Origin: Bacteroidales bacterium UBA5833
GTDB lineage: Bacteria > Bacteroidota > Bacteroidia > Bacteroidales > Lentimicrobiaceae
Length of the DNA: 64,000 nucleotides
Reading direction: 5' to 3'
Assembly (NCBI GenBank): GCA_002433025.1
Contig: DJGZ01000067.1
Location: 1-64,000 of the forward strand
The notes beneath the pieces were generated by a model. It saw nothing but the letters and a program-made list of their open reading frames with translations, was not told the DNA's origin and did not search any database. This document shows positions 52,262 to 61,208 of this stretch, piece by piece; position 1 is the stretch's first letter, and each line of letters begins with the position of its first letter. The position numbers and the translations under genes are program-made.

Positions 52262-53029
52262 ATGATTGATTTTATTGATGATCTCAGGGCTTTGAAAGAG
52301 GGCGGGCAGCCCGGAGTGCTCTGTATTGTTACGGCTACGTCCGGTTCAACACCCCGTAAGGCGGGTACCAGGATGCTTGTTTTTGCCGGTGGCACTTCAA
52401 AGGGTACCATCGGAGGCGGTGCCGTTGAGCATCAGGCAGTGGAAATTGCCCTGCAGGCACTTGATAAAGGGGTGCCGTTTACCAGGCACTTTGAGTTGCT
52501 TGACGACCTCAGCATGGAATGCGGCGGCACCATGGATATATATTTTGAACCCATCGGTGTGGCGCCCCGGCTTTATATCTTCGGTGCCGGCCATGTGGGC
52601 AAAGCCCTTGCATCATTTACTCCCGCATTCGGTTTCCGCACAACAGTGATTGATGACCGTGATGGCATATTCAGTAATTGGGATGTTCCGGATACAGAAT
52701 TTCTGCTCGGCAATTACACCGGGCTTGTAAACGAAATCGAATACGGAGAGCATACCTATATTGTTGTAGTTACCCACAAACATGAGTACGACGAACAACT
52801 GATGGTTGCCTGTGCCCCGCGTGATTATGCCTACCTGGGGATGATCGGCAGCAAACGTAAAGTTGCGGAGATAAAAGCGCGCGCCCTTGATAAGCATCAT
52901 CTCAGTCCGGAGGTGCTCGGAAAGGTGGATATGCCCGTCGGCATACCCTTTGCCGCTGAAACACCGGCCGAAATCGCGATCAGCATTCTGGCGCGGCTCA
53001 TTGATGTTAAGAACAGACGAAATAATTGA
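52262..53029 (+). CDS. xdhC: XdhC-family molybdenum cofactor maturation protein
   Basis: Binds the molybdenum cofactor, helps add its terminal sulfur and inserts it into xanthine dehydrogenase. The protein (255 residues from the ATG at 52262) has the N-terminal XdhC part (CIVTATSGSTPRKAGTRMLV, GTIGGGAVEHQAVE, and Cys in DLSMECGGTMDIYFEP) and a C-terminal Rossmann domain (LYIFGAGHVGKALAS, later YLGMIGSKRKV). The frame stays open 9 bases upstream to a TTG, but the ATG is the better start. The stop overlaps the xdhA start (TGATG). First gene of the purine operon. Confidence 0.9.
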   Translation: MIDFIDDLRALKEGGQPGVLCIVTATSGSTPRKAGTRMLVFAGGTSKGTIGGGAVEHQAVEIALQALDKGVPFTRHFELLDDLSMECGGTMDIYFEPIGVAPRLYIFGAGHVGKALASFTPAFGFRTTVIDDRDGIFSNWDVPDTEFLLGNYTGLVNEIEYGEHTYIVVVTHKHEYDEQLMVACAPRDYAYLGMIGSKRKVAEIKARALDKHHLSPEVLGKVDMPVGIPFAAETPAEIAISILARLIDVKNRRNN

Positions 53030-54477
53030 TGACTGCATCCGGTAACAAGGTCAGATTTCTGTTGAACAACCAGCTTATGGAGGTTGATTTCTCATGGGAG
53101 TCCACCTTGCTTCCGTCTGTCACTGTGCTGAATTATCTTCGTTCCCTGCCCGGTTACAAAGGGGTAAAGGAAGGTTGTGCCGAAGGCGACTGCGGCGCAT
53201 GTACCGTGGTGATCGCTGAAGCGGTTGGGGGGGGACTGGTGTACAAAACATTGGATAGTTGCCTGCTTTTTCTGCCTGCCTTGCACAACAAGCAACTTAT
53301 AACGGTTGAACATCTCGCTGACAACGACCATCTCCACCCGGTGCAGGCTGCAATGGTTGCGCACAACGGCAGTCAATGCGGATACTGCACGCCGGGAATT
53401 GTGATGTCCCTTTTCGGATTGTATAAAAACCACAGTGCCCCTGACAGGAAAGTGATTGAGCAGGCCCTGGCCGGGAACCTTTGCCGCTGCACGGGCTATC
53501 AGTCTATAATTTCCGCTGCTGCGGAAGTTTGTAAATCAAGAGATTACGATAAATTCGCGGCTTCCGCTTCCGGAATTACTGCGCGGCTTGAGGCCATGAA
53601 GACGGGTATACCGCTCGAACTGCTTACCAACAGGCAGCGTTATTACAAACCTTTCAACCTTGATGATGCACTGAGGTGCCGTCGTGAAGTTCCTGAAGCG
53701 CAGGTTGTCGCCGGCGCCACCGACCTCGCGCTCAGGCAAACAAAAAAAAGGGAGTTATTGCCGGTTTTGCTGGATATTTCAGATGTGGAGGCATTGAAGT
53801 ATTTTACGGAATCACCGGAAGGCTATACCATTGGGGCGGGCCTGTCCATTGAATCACTCAGGCAATCCTGCGCGGCTGGTCTGCCGGCCCTTAAGAATAT
53901 GCTGGACTGGTTTGGCTCCCTGCAAATCCGTAACGTGGCTACCCTTGGCGGGAACATCGCTTCGGCTTCGCCAATCGGCGACACCCTGCCATTGCTCTAT
54001 GCTTATGATGTATGGGTAAAACTGCAATCGGCTTACTCGGAACGCATGGTTCCGGTCGGGGATTTTATAACCGGTTACCGGAAGACCTGCCTCAGGCCTG
54101 ACGAACTGATTACTGCCGTGTTTATCCCAAAGCCTCGGCCGGGAACCATTGTCGCCTCTTATAAGGTTTCAAAACGCAGGGATATGGATATTTCAACCGT
54201 CAGCGCGGGGTTTTCATTGGATTCCCGAAACGGGACAGTGACGCAGATTGTACTTGCTTACGGAGGGATGGCGGCACAAACCGTCAGGGCGGTAAAGACA
54301 GAACAGTTTCTTACCGGGAGGGCATGGTCATTTCCGGTGATCAGAGAGGCGATGGCCATCCTTGAAAAGGAATTCACTCCCCTGAGCGATACACGGGCCG
54401 GTGCAGCCTATCGCAGCCTGACCGCCCGCAACCTGTTGCTGAAGTTTTATGAAGAAACGGAAGGAGAAGCGGGATGA
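53029..54477 (+). CDS. xdhA: Xanthine dehydrogenase Fe-S/FAD subunit
   Basis: The electron-transfer subunit. Both [2Fe-2S] clusters have all ligands: EGCAEGDCGACTV with a further Cys in DSCLLFLPAL, then QCGYCTPGIVMSL and LCRCTGYQSI (first about 170 residues). An FAD domain follows (VVAGATDLALRQTKK near 225; LGGNIASASPIGDTLPLLYA near 305), then the CO dehydrogenase flavoprotein C-terminal domain. Length 482 fits the fused XdhA type. The ATG at 53029 overlaps the xdhC stop by one base; the frame continues 3 bases upstream to a TTG that I do not use. The stop overlaps the xdhB start by 4 bases. Confidence 0.94.
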   Translation: MTASGNKVRFLLNNQLMEVDFSWESTLLPSVTVLNYLRSLPGYKGVKEGCAEGDCGACTVVIAEAVGGGLVYKTLDSCLLFLPALHNKQLITVEHLADNDHLHPVQAAMVAHNGSQCGYCTPGIVMSLFGLYKNHSAPDRKVIEQALAGNLCRCTGYQSIISAAAEVCKSRDYDKFAASASGITARLEAMKTGIPLELLTNRQRYYKPFNLDDALRCRREVPEAQVVAGATDLALRQTKKRELLPVLLDISDVEALKYFTESPEGYTIGAGLSIESLRQSCAAGLPALKNMLDWFGSLQIRNVATLGGNIASASPIGDTLPLLYAYDVWVKLQSAYSERMVPVGDFITGYRKTCLRPDELITAVFIPKPRPGTIVASYKVSKRRDMDISTVSAGFSLDSRNGTVTQIVLAYGGMAAQTVRAVKTEQFLTGRAWSFPVIREAMAILEKEFTPLSDTRAGAAYRSLTARNLLLKFYEETEGEAG

Positions 54478-56837
54478 AAGCGCATGACCCCGAACACGAG
54501 AGTGCGAAAAAACATGTCACCGGTCGTTCGGTATTTGTTAATGACATTGAAACAGGCCCCGGTCAGCTGCTTGCAAGGGTTGTTTACAGTAAGCACGCGC
54601 ATGCCCGCATTAAATATATAGATGTCAGCGAAGCAGCGGGGGTGCCCGGCATTGCTGCAATTCTCACTGCAAAAGATATACCCGGTAAAAATCAGTTGGG
54701 GCCGGTTGTGCATGATGAACCCTGCCTGGCTCAGGGAGAAGTAACTTTTGCGGGGCAGGCGGTAGTACTGATCGCTGCAGATAATGAGAATGCTGCCCTT
54801 GAAGCTGAACGGTTTATCCGGATTGAATATTTACCGCTTGATGCGGTATTGACGCTCAGGGAAGCCATTGCGAAAGAAACCCTGATTGCACCGCCACGTT
54901 ATATCCGCCGCGGGGATGCCGCCGGGATGATGGAGAAGGCTCCGCTGAAACTCGAAGGCATACTGGAGACCGGCGCGCAGGAGCACTGGTATCTCGAGAC
55001 CCAGTCGGCGCTGGCGGTTCCGGGGGAGGGCAGGGAGATGACGATCTGTGCCTCCAGCCAGAACCCGTCCGAAACTCAGGCTTTTGTTGCGGAGGTATTG
55101 GGCATTCCCAGGCATGAGGTGGATGTGGAGGTGCGCCGCATGGGAGGCGCTTTCGGCGGGAAGGAAACGCAGGCAAATCACGTAGCCGCCTGGGCTGCCC
55201 TGCTTGCCAACGCCACCGGTCGCCCGGTAAAGATTCACCTGTTTCGCGACGATGATCAGATCATGACCGGAAAGCGGCACCGTTTTCTGTCAACATACCG
55301 CATAGGATTTAATGATGAAGGCAGGATACTGGCTTATGAAGTGGAGTTGAACAGCGATGCGGGCGCCGCCACCGACCTGAGCCTGGCCATACTCGAAAGG
55401 GCCATGTTCCATGCCGAAAATGCTTATTACATTCCGGATATCAATATTACTGGGAGGGCTTTCAGAACCAACCTGCCATCAAACACGGCCTTTCGCGGCT
55501 TTGGCGGCCCCCAGGGCATGGCGGTTATTGAAAATGCCATCGACCGGATTGCCCGTTTGCTGAAAAAGGATGCTGCCGCCATCAGGAAGCTGAACTTTTA
55601 TGGCATCAATGAAAGCAACATTGCACCCTACGGAGCGCAGATTCTTAATAACCGCTTACATATTATTTATGACAGGCTGATGAAGTCATCGGGCTATGAA
55701 ATACGCCGGCGTGAGGTTGAGGCATTTAACGAAATGAACCGCTGTAAAAAGCATGGATTGGCCCTGACCCCGGTCAAGTTCGGAATTTCCTTCACCACCG
55801 GGTTTCTGAATCAGGCCGGGGCTTTGGTGAATATTTACAAGGATGGTACCATACAGGTAAACCATGGCGGTACCGAAATGGGACAAGGTCTGCATACAAA
55901 AATTCTGGGGATTGCTGCTGCTGAATCAGGCGTTTCCGCAAAGCACATTAAAGTAAGCGCGACCAACACCTCAAAGGTGCCGAATACTTCCGCCACCGCA
56001 GCTTCTTCGGGCAGCGACCTGAACGGCATGGCGGTGAAAAACGCGTTTGATGCGCTTAAGGCAAGACTGAAACCCGTCGCCTGTGCTGAATTGCTGAAAG
56101 CAGGGGCGAAAGACCCGTATCATGACGGGATTGTTTTTGCTGAAGATGCTGTTTTTGCTGCAAATGAGCCTGAAATCAGGATATCTTTCCAGGAACTGGT
56201 TATGGCGGCCTACCTGGCCCAGGTAAGCCTGAGTGCCACCGGTTTTTATAAAACTCCGGGCATCCATTATAACCGGGAGACCGGCCGGGGAAATCCGTTT
56301 TATTATTATGCCTATGGAATGGCGGTTTCGGAGGTGGAAGTGGATGTACTCACAGGGATGTACCGGTTGCTGCGCAGCGATATCCTGCACGATGTGGGTG
56401 ACTCGCTCAACGAAGCGATCGACATCGGGCAGATACAGGGCGGGTTTATTCAGGGGGTGGGATGGTGCACCACCGAGGAGATCAAATGGGACGACAAAGG
56501 GCGGCTGCTTTCCCACTCGCCGGATACCTATAAAATACCGACGGTTAGCGATATTCCGGAAGTTTTCAATGTGGAACTGCTCCGTGACCATCCCAACGAA
56601 GGCACCATCCGCAAGAGCAAGGCCGTGGGCGAACCTCCCTTTATGCTGGCTTTTTCGGTATGGCTGGCCATTAAGGACGCCATTTCGGCCACCGGCGGCC
56701 ACCGGTTTGAGCCGCATTTTTCACTTCCGGCCACAGCCGAGGTGGTGCTGCTCAGTATTGAAGAGATCAGTAAAAAGATTGAAAACAGGAATGAAACAGA
56801 CCCGTCACCTTTTATCAATGAGGAGAAAATACCATGA
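54474..56837 (+). CDS. xdhB: Xanthine dehydrogenase molybdopterin-binding subunit
   Basis: The catalytic subunit: hydroxylates hypoxanthine or xanthine at the molybdenum centre. Catalytic and cofactor motifs of true xanthine dehydrogenases are in place: GGAFGGKETQ (with the substrate-binding Glu), TAFRGFGGPQGM (with the Arg that stabilises the substrate), GGTEMGQGLHTK, and VGEPPFMLAFSVW with the general-base Glu near the C-terminus. Length 787 is normal for XdhB. Both gene ends overlap neighbours by 4 bases (ATGA). Substrate (xanthine rather than another purine) is inferred from these residues and from ygeY/ygeW in the operon. Confidence 0.94.
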   Translation: MKAHDPEHESAKKHVTGRSVFVNDIETGPGQLLARVVYSKHAHARIKYIDVSEAAGVPGIAAILTAKDIPGKNQLGPVVHDEPCLAQGEVTFAGQAVVLIAADNENAALEAERFIRIEYLPLDAVLTLREAIAKETLIAPPRYIRRGDAAGMMEKAPLKLEGILETGAQEHWYLETQSALAVPGEGREMTICASSQNPSETQAFVAEVLGIPRHEVDVEVRRMGGAFGGKETQANHVAAWAALLANATGRPVKIHLFRDDDQIMTGKRHRFLSTYRIGFNDEGRILAYEVELNSDAGAATDLSLAILERAMFHAENAYYIPDINITGRAFRTNLPSNTAFRGFGGPQGMAVIENAIDRIARLLKKDAAAIRKLNFYGINESNIAPYGAQILNNRLHIIYDRLMKSSGYEIRRREVEAFNEMNRCKKHGLALTPVKFGISFTTGFLNQAGALVNIYKDGTIQVNHGGTEMGQGLHTKILGIAAAESGVSAKHIKVSATNTSKVPNTSATAASSGSDLNGMAVKNAFDALKARLKPVACAELLKAGAKDPYHDGIVFAEDAVFAANEPEIRISFQELVMAAYLAQVSLSATGFYKTPGIHYNRETGRGNPFYYYAYGMAVSEVEVDVLTGMYRLLRSDILHDVGDSLNEAIDIGQIQGGFIQGVGWCTTEEIKWDDKGRLLSHSPDTYKIPTVSDIPEVFNVELLRDHPNEGTIRKSKAVGEPPFMLAFSVWLAIKDAISATGGHRFEPHFSLPATAEVVLLSIEEISKKIENRNETDPSPFINEEKIP

Positions 56838-58030
56838 AAGAGATTTTTGACCAGATCATCATGCGCTCAAATAAATACAGGGATTACACTGCATCAAACC
56901 TCTCAAAACTTGTTCAGATCCGTTCGGTGAGCATGCACGAAAGGGAGGTGCAGGCGGAACTTAAACGGCAGATGGAAGAAGCCGGATTTGATGAGGTACG
57001 TATCGACGGGCTGGGGAATGTCATCGGCCGCATCGGCGACGGAAAGCACATCCTTGCTATCGACGGACACATGGATACCGTGGATGTGGGCAATGTCGCC
57101 AACTGGAGTTTTGACCCTTTCGGAGGGGAGATCAGGGATGGTTTTGTACATGGCCGGGGCAGCGTGGATCAGAAAGGAGGTCCGGCCGCAGCCGTGACAG
57201 CAGGACGTATCCTTAAAGAAACCGGCGTTCCGGACGATCTGACCCTTTATGTGGTTGGCAGCGTGATGGAAGAGGATTGCGATGGTTTGTGCTGGAAGTA
57301 CCTGGTAGAGGAGGAGGGGCTGAAGCCGGATTTGGTGATCAGCACCGAGCCTACCAATCTGAATATTTACCGGGGGCATCGCGGCCGCATGGAGATCGCC
57401 GTATCGTTTAACGGGATTTCCTGTCACGGCAGCGCCCCGGAAAGGGGTAAAAACGCCATTTATGCCGCCGCCCGCGCCGCCCTGGAAATTGAGAAGCTCA
57501 ACGGACGCCTGCCGGCAGATGAATTCCTCGGAAAGGGAAGTGTGACCATTTCGGAGATCAGATCGGGCAGCCCTTCGCTTTGCGCAGTGGCCGACTTTGC
57601 CCGCTTGCACCTCGACCGCCGCCTTACCTGGGGCGAAACCAAAGCTACGGCAGTCGCCGAAATTGAAGAGATCATCAAAGGAATGGATGCCCGGGCCGAA
57701 GTGCTTCATTATAATGAAGTGGCTTATACCGGACTACGTTACAGCATGGAGAAATATTATCCTACCTGGAAAATTCCCGCTGATCATCCGGCTGTGATGC
57801 AAGGTGTGAAGGCTTTCAGGGAGTTGTTTGGCAGGGAGCCGCTGGTTGATAAATGGACATTCTCAACCAACGGCGTGACCATCAATGGAATATACGGAAT
57901 TCCGGTCATCGGGTTCGGGCCGGGCAACGAAATTCTGGCGCATGCACCCGATGAAAAAGTGCCCGTTGATCATTTGGAAACAGCAGCCGCGTTTTATGCC
58001 GCGTATGCCATCGCGTTTCAGGGATCATGA
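56834..58030 (+). CDS. ygeY: YgeY-like M20 family hydrolase
   Basis: A 398-residue zinc amidohydrolase/peptidase of the M20 family: metal motif IDGHMDTVDVGN (near residue 75), HGRGSVDQKGGPAA (near 105), VMEEDCDG (near 140), and the dimerisation domain starting SCHGSAPERGKNAIYAA. It is close to YgeY, which belongs to the anaerobic purine degradation gene set (xdh, ygeW, ygeX, ygeY, ssnA, hyuA, ygfK). The family name mentions selenium metabolism but no selenium gene is near. Start overlaps the xdhB stop by 4 bases. In this set YgeY probably cleaves an open-ring intermediate; the exact reaction is not shown by sequence. Confidence 0.88.
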   Translation: MKEIFDQIIMRSNKYRDYTASNLSKLVQIRSVSMHEREVQAELKRQMEEAGFDEVRIDGLGNVIGRIGDGKHILAIDGHMDTVDVGNVANWSFDPFGGEIRDGFVHGRGSVDQKGGPAAAVTAGRILKETGVPDDLTLYVVGSVMEEDCDGLCWKYLVEEEGLKPDLVISTEPTNLNIYRGHRGRMEIAVSFNGISCHGSAPERGKNAIYAAARAALEIEKLNGRLPADEFLGKGSVTISEIRSGSPSLCAVADFARLHLDRRLTWGETKATAVAEIEEIIKGMDARAEVLHYNEVAYTGLRYSMEKYYPTWKIPADHPAVMQGVKAFRELFGREPLVDKWTFSTNGVTINGIYGIPVIGFGPGNEILAHAPDEKVPVDHLETAAAFYAAYAIAFQGS

Positions 58031-58148
58031 AATCCCGGCACAATGCAAAATATTGCTGAGAATAGCTGTACAATTATTAATATTGTATTCCGGCTAAAGC
58101 CTGCATGGCGAAATATGCGGCGGGCAATCCGGGATTAACTGCTGATCT

Positions 58149-59342
58149 ATGAAATCATTTCAACAACTGACCAATGAACTGAACAGTTTGAAAACAGGAC
58201 TGTTTGGAAGGGATTTTTTATTAACCTGGGACAAAACAGAAGATGATCTGCGTCAGACCCTGCTGGTGGCTGACGAGCTGAAATATCTGCGCGACCGGAA
58301 CATCTCCACCCGTTGTTTTGATTCGGGACTGGCGGTGTCGAATTTCCGTGATAACTCAACCCGTACCCGTTTTTCTTTTGCTTCGGCCTGCAACCTGCTG
58401 GGTTTGGAAGTGCAGGACCTGGATGAAGCAAAGTCGCAGATCGCCCACGGGGAAACAGTCAGGGAAACGGCCAATATGATCAGTTTTCTTACTGATATTA
58501 TCGGTATTCGTGATGACATGTTCCTCGGCGAGGGACATCGCTATATGCTGGAGATGGGGGCTGCCCTTGACGATGGTTTCAGCAACGGTGTGTTGCCGCA
58601 GCGGCCGGGGATCATCAACCTTCAATGCGACATCGACCATCCCACGCAATCCATGGCTGATTTGCTGCATCTTGTCAATTTTTACGGTGGCCTGGATAAA
58701 CTGAAGGGGAAAAAGATCGCGATGACCTGGGCCTATTCGCCCAGTTACGGAAAGCCGCTTTCCGTGCCTCAGGGCATCATTGGTCTGATGACGCGGTTCG
58801 GCATGGAGGTTGACCTGGCCTTTCCCGAAGGCTATAACCTGATCCCGGAGGTGGTTGAAATGGCCGGGCGGCAGGCTGAAGCATCGGGCGGAAGTTTCAG
58901 GGTGGTGAACACCATGGAAGAGGCTTTCCGCGATGCCGACATTGTTTATCCGAAAAGCTGGGCGCCCTTTGCAGTGATGGAACAGCGCACCGGATTGCTG
59001 AAAACAGGTGATAAAGAAGGTCTGAAGGAGCTTGAACAGCAATGCCTGGCAAACAATGCCCGCTATACCGACTGGGAATGTGATGAGGAAATGATGAAAC
59101 TTACCCGCAATGGCAATGCCCTTTACATGCATTGCCTTCCGGCTGATATTTCCGGGGTTTCCTGTGTCCGGGGAGAAGTATCGGCAGCGGTATTTGAGCG
59201 GTATCGCATACAGACTTATAAGGAAGCCGGCTTCAAGCCCTATATTATTGCCGCGATGATACTGAACAACCGCTTTGAACCGGCTGCAGAGATCCTTGAA
59301 GGTTTGTACAGGGAAGGCAGAAAAAGGGTAAAGCGGTTTTAG
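58149..59342 (+). CDS. ygeW: YgeW-like knotted carbamoyltransferase
   Basis: A 397-residue member of the aspartate/ornithine carbamoyltransferase superfamily. The carbamoyl-phosphate site STRTRFSF (near residue 73) and the HCLPADISGVSC stretch (near 330) are present, and the ordering around SPSYGKPLSVPQGII (near 200) fits the knotted YgeW group. In the purine operon it would act on a carbamoylated ring-opening product and release carbamoyl phosphate for ATP synthesis. It follows ygeY after 118 bases, the only sizeable gap in the operon, and is ended by a strong terminator. No carbamate kinase gene is in the window. Confidence 0.9.
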   Translation: MKSFQQLTNELNSLKTGLFGRDFLLTWDKTEDDLRQTLLVADELKYLRDRNISTRCFDSGLAVSNFRDNSTRTRFSFASACNLLGLEVQDLDEAKSQIAHGETVRETANMISFLTDIIGIRDDMFLGEGHRYMLEMGAALDDGFSNGVLPQRPGIINLQCDIDHPTQSMADLLHLVNFYGGLDKLKGKKIAMTWAYSPSYGKPLSVPQGIIGLMTRFGMEVDLAFPEGYNLIPEVVEMAGRQAEASGGSFRVVNTMEEAFRDADIVYPKSWAPFAVMEQRTGLLKTGDKEGLKELEQQCLANNARYTDWECDEEMMKLTRNGNALYMHCLPADISGVSCVRGEVSAAVFERYRIQTYKEAGFKPYIIAAMILNNRFEPAAEILEGLYREGRKRVKRF

Positions 59343-59441
59343 CCTGCCACTATGCAGGTATTTGGCAATGCCGGGGTTGTTTTTATACCTGATGCAGATT
59401 TTTATATTTTTCCTGATAACCAGTCTTTTATAAAAGCATTG

Positions 59442-59474
59442 TTCTTCGGATTATTCCCATCCGAAGAATTTTTA
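59442..59474 (+). terminator. Terminator of the xdh-ygeYW operon
   Basis: A perfect 10-bp stem (TTCTTCGGAT 59442-59451 with ATCCGAAGAA 59459-59468), a 7-base loop and TTTTT. Confidence 0.9.
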
Positions 59475-59497
59475 TACCTCTGTTAAGCCGGGCTTCT

Positions 59498-59505
59498 TAG
59501 CTTTG
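59498..59505 (+). promoter_or_regulatory. -7 box very close to the PepSY gene start
   Basis: TAGCTTTG matches TAnnTTTG only 4 bases before the ATG at 59510. If used, the transcript would start at or near the A of the start codon. No clear -33 element is visible, so it may be chance. Confidence 0.4.
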
Positions 59506-59509
59506 CAGG

Positions 59510-60079
59510 ATGAAACGGAAAGTCCATCAGCAGCGTCAGGCCGGGAGTTTGAAATTTTTCAGGAGTATTCACCGTGTGGCGGCAATTTATCTCTTTGTTG
59601 TATTTATCATTATTTCAGTCACCGGACTAATGCTGGGATGGAAAAAGCACAGCGGTGGATTGCTGCTTCCGGAATCCGTAAATGGGACTTCAACAGACCT
59701 GAAGGATTGGCTGCCGCTCGATAGTTTATACAGAAATGCATGCGGTATCCTCAGCGACTCGGTTTCTGCCGGACTATCGTGCAATCTTGAAAGAATTGAT
59801 ATAAGGAAAGAGCATGGAATGGTGAAGTTTGTGTTTGCTGATCATTTTTACGGCATTCAACTCGACGGGGCTACCGGACAGCTGTTGCAGATTGAGCGCC
59901 GGCGTTCCGACATCATCGAAAAGTTTCATGATGGTTCTATCCTTGATCATTTATTTGGTTTACGCGGGGAATATTTCAAACTGATTTATACCAGCCTTAC
60001 CGGCCTCGCCCTGCTGGTGCTTACGATTACCGGATTCTGGATATGGTATGTGCCGGTCCGCATGCGTAATAAGGACTGA
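59510..60079 (+). CDS. PepSY-associated membrane protein
   Basis: A 189-residue inner-membrane protein with one N-terminal segment (about residues 22-43, RVAAIYLFVVFIIISVTGLM) and one near the C-terminus (about 160-182, LTGLALLVLTITGFWIWYV). The domain between has PepSY features (FYGIQLDGATGQLLQIERRR). The pattern H..G.......K......TGL near the end is seen in PepSY_TM reductase-like proteins. Related proteins are found near iron and TonB uptake genes. It precedes the B12 locus on the same strand but the riboswitch promoter lies between them. The ATG at 59510 is taken as start; another frame ORF that overlaps it is a shadow. Confidence 0.75.
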   Translation: MKRKVHQQRQAGSLKFFRSIHRVAAIYLFVVFIIISVTGLMLGWKKHSGGLLLPESVNGTSTDLKDWLPLDSLYRNACGILSDSVSAGLSCNLERIDIRKEHGMVKFVFADHFYGIQLDGATGQLLQIERRRSDIIEKFHDGSILDHLFGLRGEYFKLIYTSLTGLALLVLTITGFWIWYVPVRMRNKD

Positions 60080-60152
60080 TTTATTTTTATCCGGGTTAAT
60101 TTGTTTCAGATGTGGTACTTGCGGCAGGAGTGAAAAAACTTTGCCCGAAATA

Positions 60153-60185
60153 TTTGCATTCCTTTAATCAATCTTCATACTTTTG
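60153..60185 (+). promoter_or_regulatory. Promoter of the cobalamin riboswitch transcript
   Basis: TTTG (60153-60156), a 21-base spacer and TACTTTTG (60178-60185): a good Bacteroidota promoter that would start the RNA just where the riboswitch begins. Confidence 0.75.
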
Positions 60186-60356
60186 CAGGGCAATGGTTCC
60201 GGAAACGGATAATAGGGAAGGCCGTGCAATTCGGCTGCAGTTCCCGCTGCTGTAAGCTCTTTTAACGGTTTCAACAGAATGCCACTGTCTATCCCCAAAC
60301 TGACGGGAAGGCGTTGAAAACAAACGGAGTAAGCCAGAAGACCTGCCATTTGCCTT
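60186..60356 (+). ncRNA. Cobalamin riboswitch
   Basis: The conserved elements appear in order: GGCAATGG that closes the outer stem with CCATTTGCC, AGGGAAGGCCGTGCAATTC, CAGTTCCCGCTGCTGTAA, GCCACTGTC, GACGGGAAGGCG, and the B12 box AGCCAGAAGACCTGCC (60332-60347). It is oriented toward the DUF6580 gene that starts at 60613. The 256 bases between hold no gene. A short hairpin there (GGCCG 60403-60407 with CGGTC 60423-60427, one G-U pair) followed by TTTTTT may be the regulated terminator. Cobalamin would lower expression of the uptake genes. Confidence 0.92.
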
Positions 60357-60612
60357 GTGGATTTTGCAGTTTACGGAGAATGAACTGCTTGTCGGAAAGC
60401 CTGGCCGTATTCACATACTTTTCGGTCGTTTTTTAATCAGGTTTTCAGCTGTACTGCATAATCCATTTTTTTGAAATGATTCAAAGCCGGTAGTTGCATT
60501 CCGTGCAATGGTCCTGTTTGCTGCCCGCGCGGCGAGGATCATTTCAGGGAAAGCTTGCAGCCGGCGCTCCGGATTGCTGAATGATATTGCGTATTAATTA
60601 AAAAGACTGACC

Positions 60613-61164
60613 ATGAACTCCCGAAAGATTACCCTGCAGTTTGCTGTAATCACAGCCCTGGTGCTGATGCTGGCCTTCAGCCGCTTGTTGCCGCATCCTT
60701 TCAACTTTTCGCCGGTGGCGGCCCTTGCGCTGTTCGGTGGTGCCCGCTACAAAAGCCGTTTTACTGCTTACCTCATCCCGATAACCGCGGTCTGGATCAG
60801 CGACCTGTTCCTGAACTACACATTCTTTGGCCGGCTGGTTATTTTTTACGATGGCGCCTTCTTTACCTACCTGGCATTTGCACTGATCGTGGTCCTTGGC
60901 TCCTTTGCCCTCCGGAAATTTTCAGCCGGAAGGCTGTTGATTGCCTCCCTGTCGGCTTCGGTCATTTTCTTCCTGGTTTCAAACTTCGGGGTTTGGCTCT
61001 ATGGCGGGCTTTATCCGCCAACCGGCGGGGGACTTGCCGCCTGTTACGCTGCAGCAATTCCATTTTTCAGGAATACCCTGGCAGGTGACCTGGTTTACGG
61101 TTTCGCCATATTCTACCTTTATGAACTGGCGGCCAGCCGCATCCCCGCGCTGAAGACGGCATAA
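60613..61164 (+). CDS. DUF6580 membrane protein, probable transport component
   Basis: A 183-residue integral membrane protein with about five hydrophobic segments (near residues 8-24, 32-45, 55-68, 78-100, 110-135, 155-172). The signature PVAALALFGGARY and the pattern VWISDLFLNY fit the DUF6580 group, proteins related to ECF-transporter substrate-binding subunits. As the first gene behind a cobalamin riboswitch it is probably a vitamin B12 or cobamide-precursor transporter component in the inner membrane. No ECF energising genes are visible nearby. The ATG at 60613 has A-rich sequence just before it. Confidence 0.78.
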   Translation: MNSRKITLQFAVITALVLMLAFSRLLPHPFNFSPVAALALFGGARYKSRFTAYLIPITAVWISDLFLNYTFFGRLVIFYDGAFFTYLAFALIVVLGSFALRKFSAGRLLIASLSASVIFFLVSNFGVWLYGGLYPPTGGGLAACYAAAIPFFRNTLAGDLVYGFAIFYLYELAASRIPALKTA

Positions 61165-61208
61165 ATGCATTTTCTCATAAACTGACTTTTCACCAAATTC
61201 TACTCATC

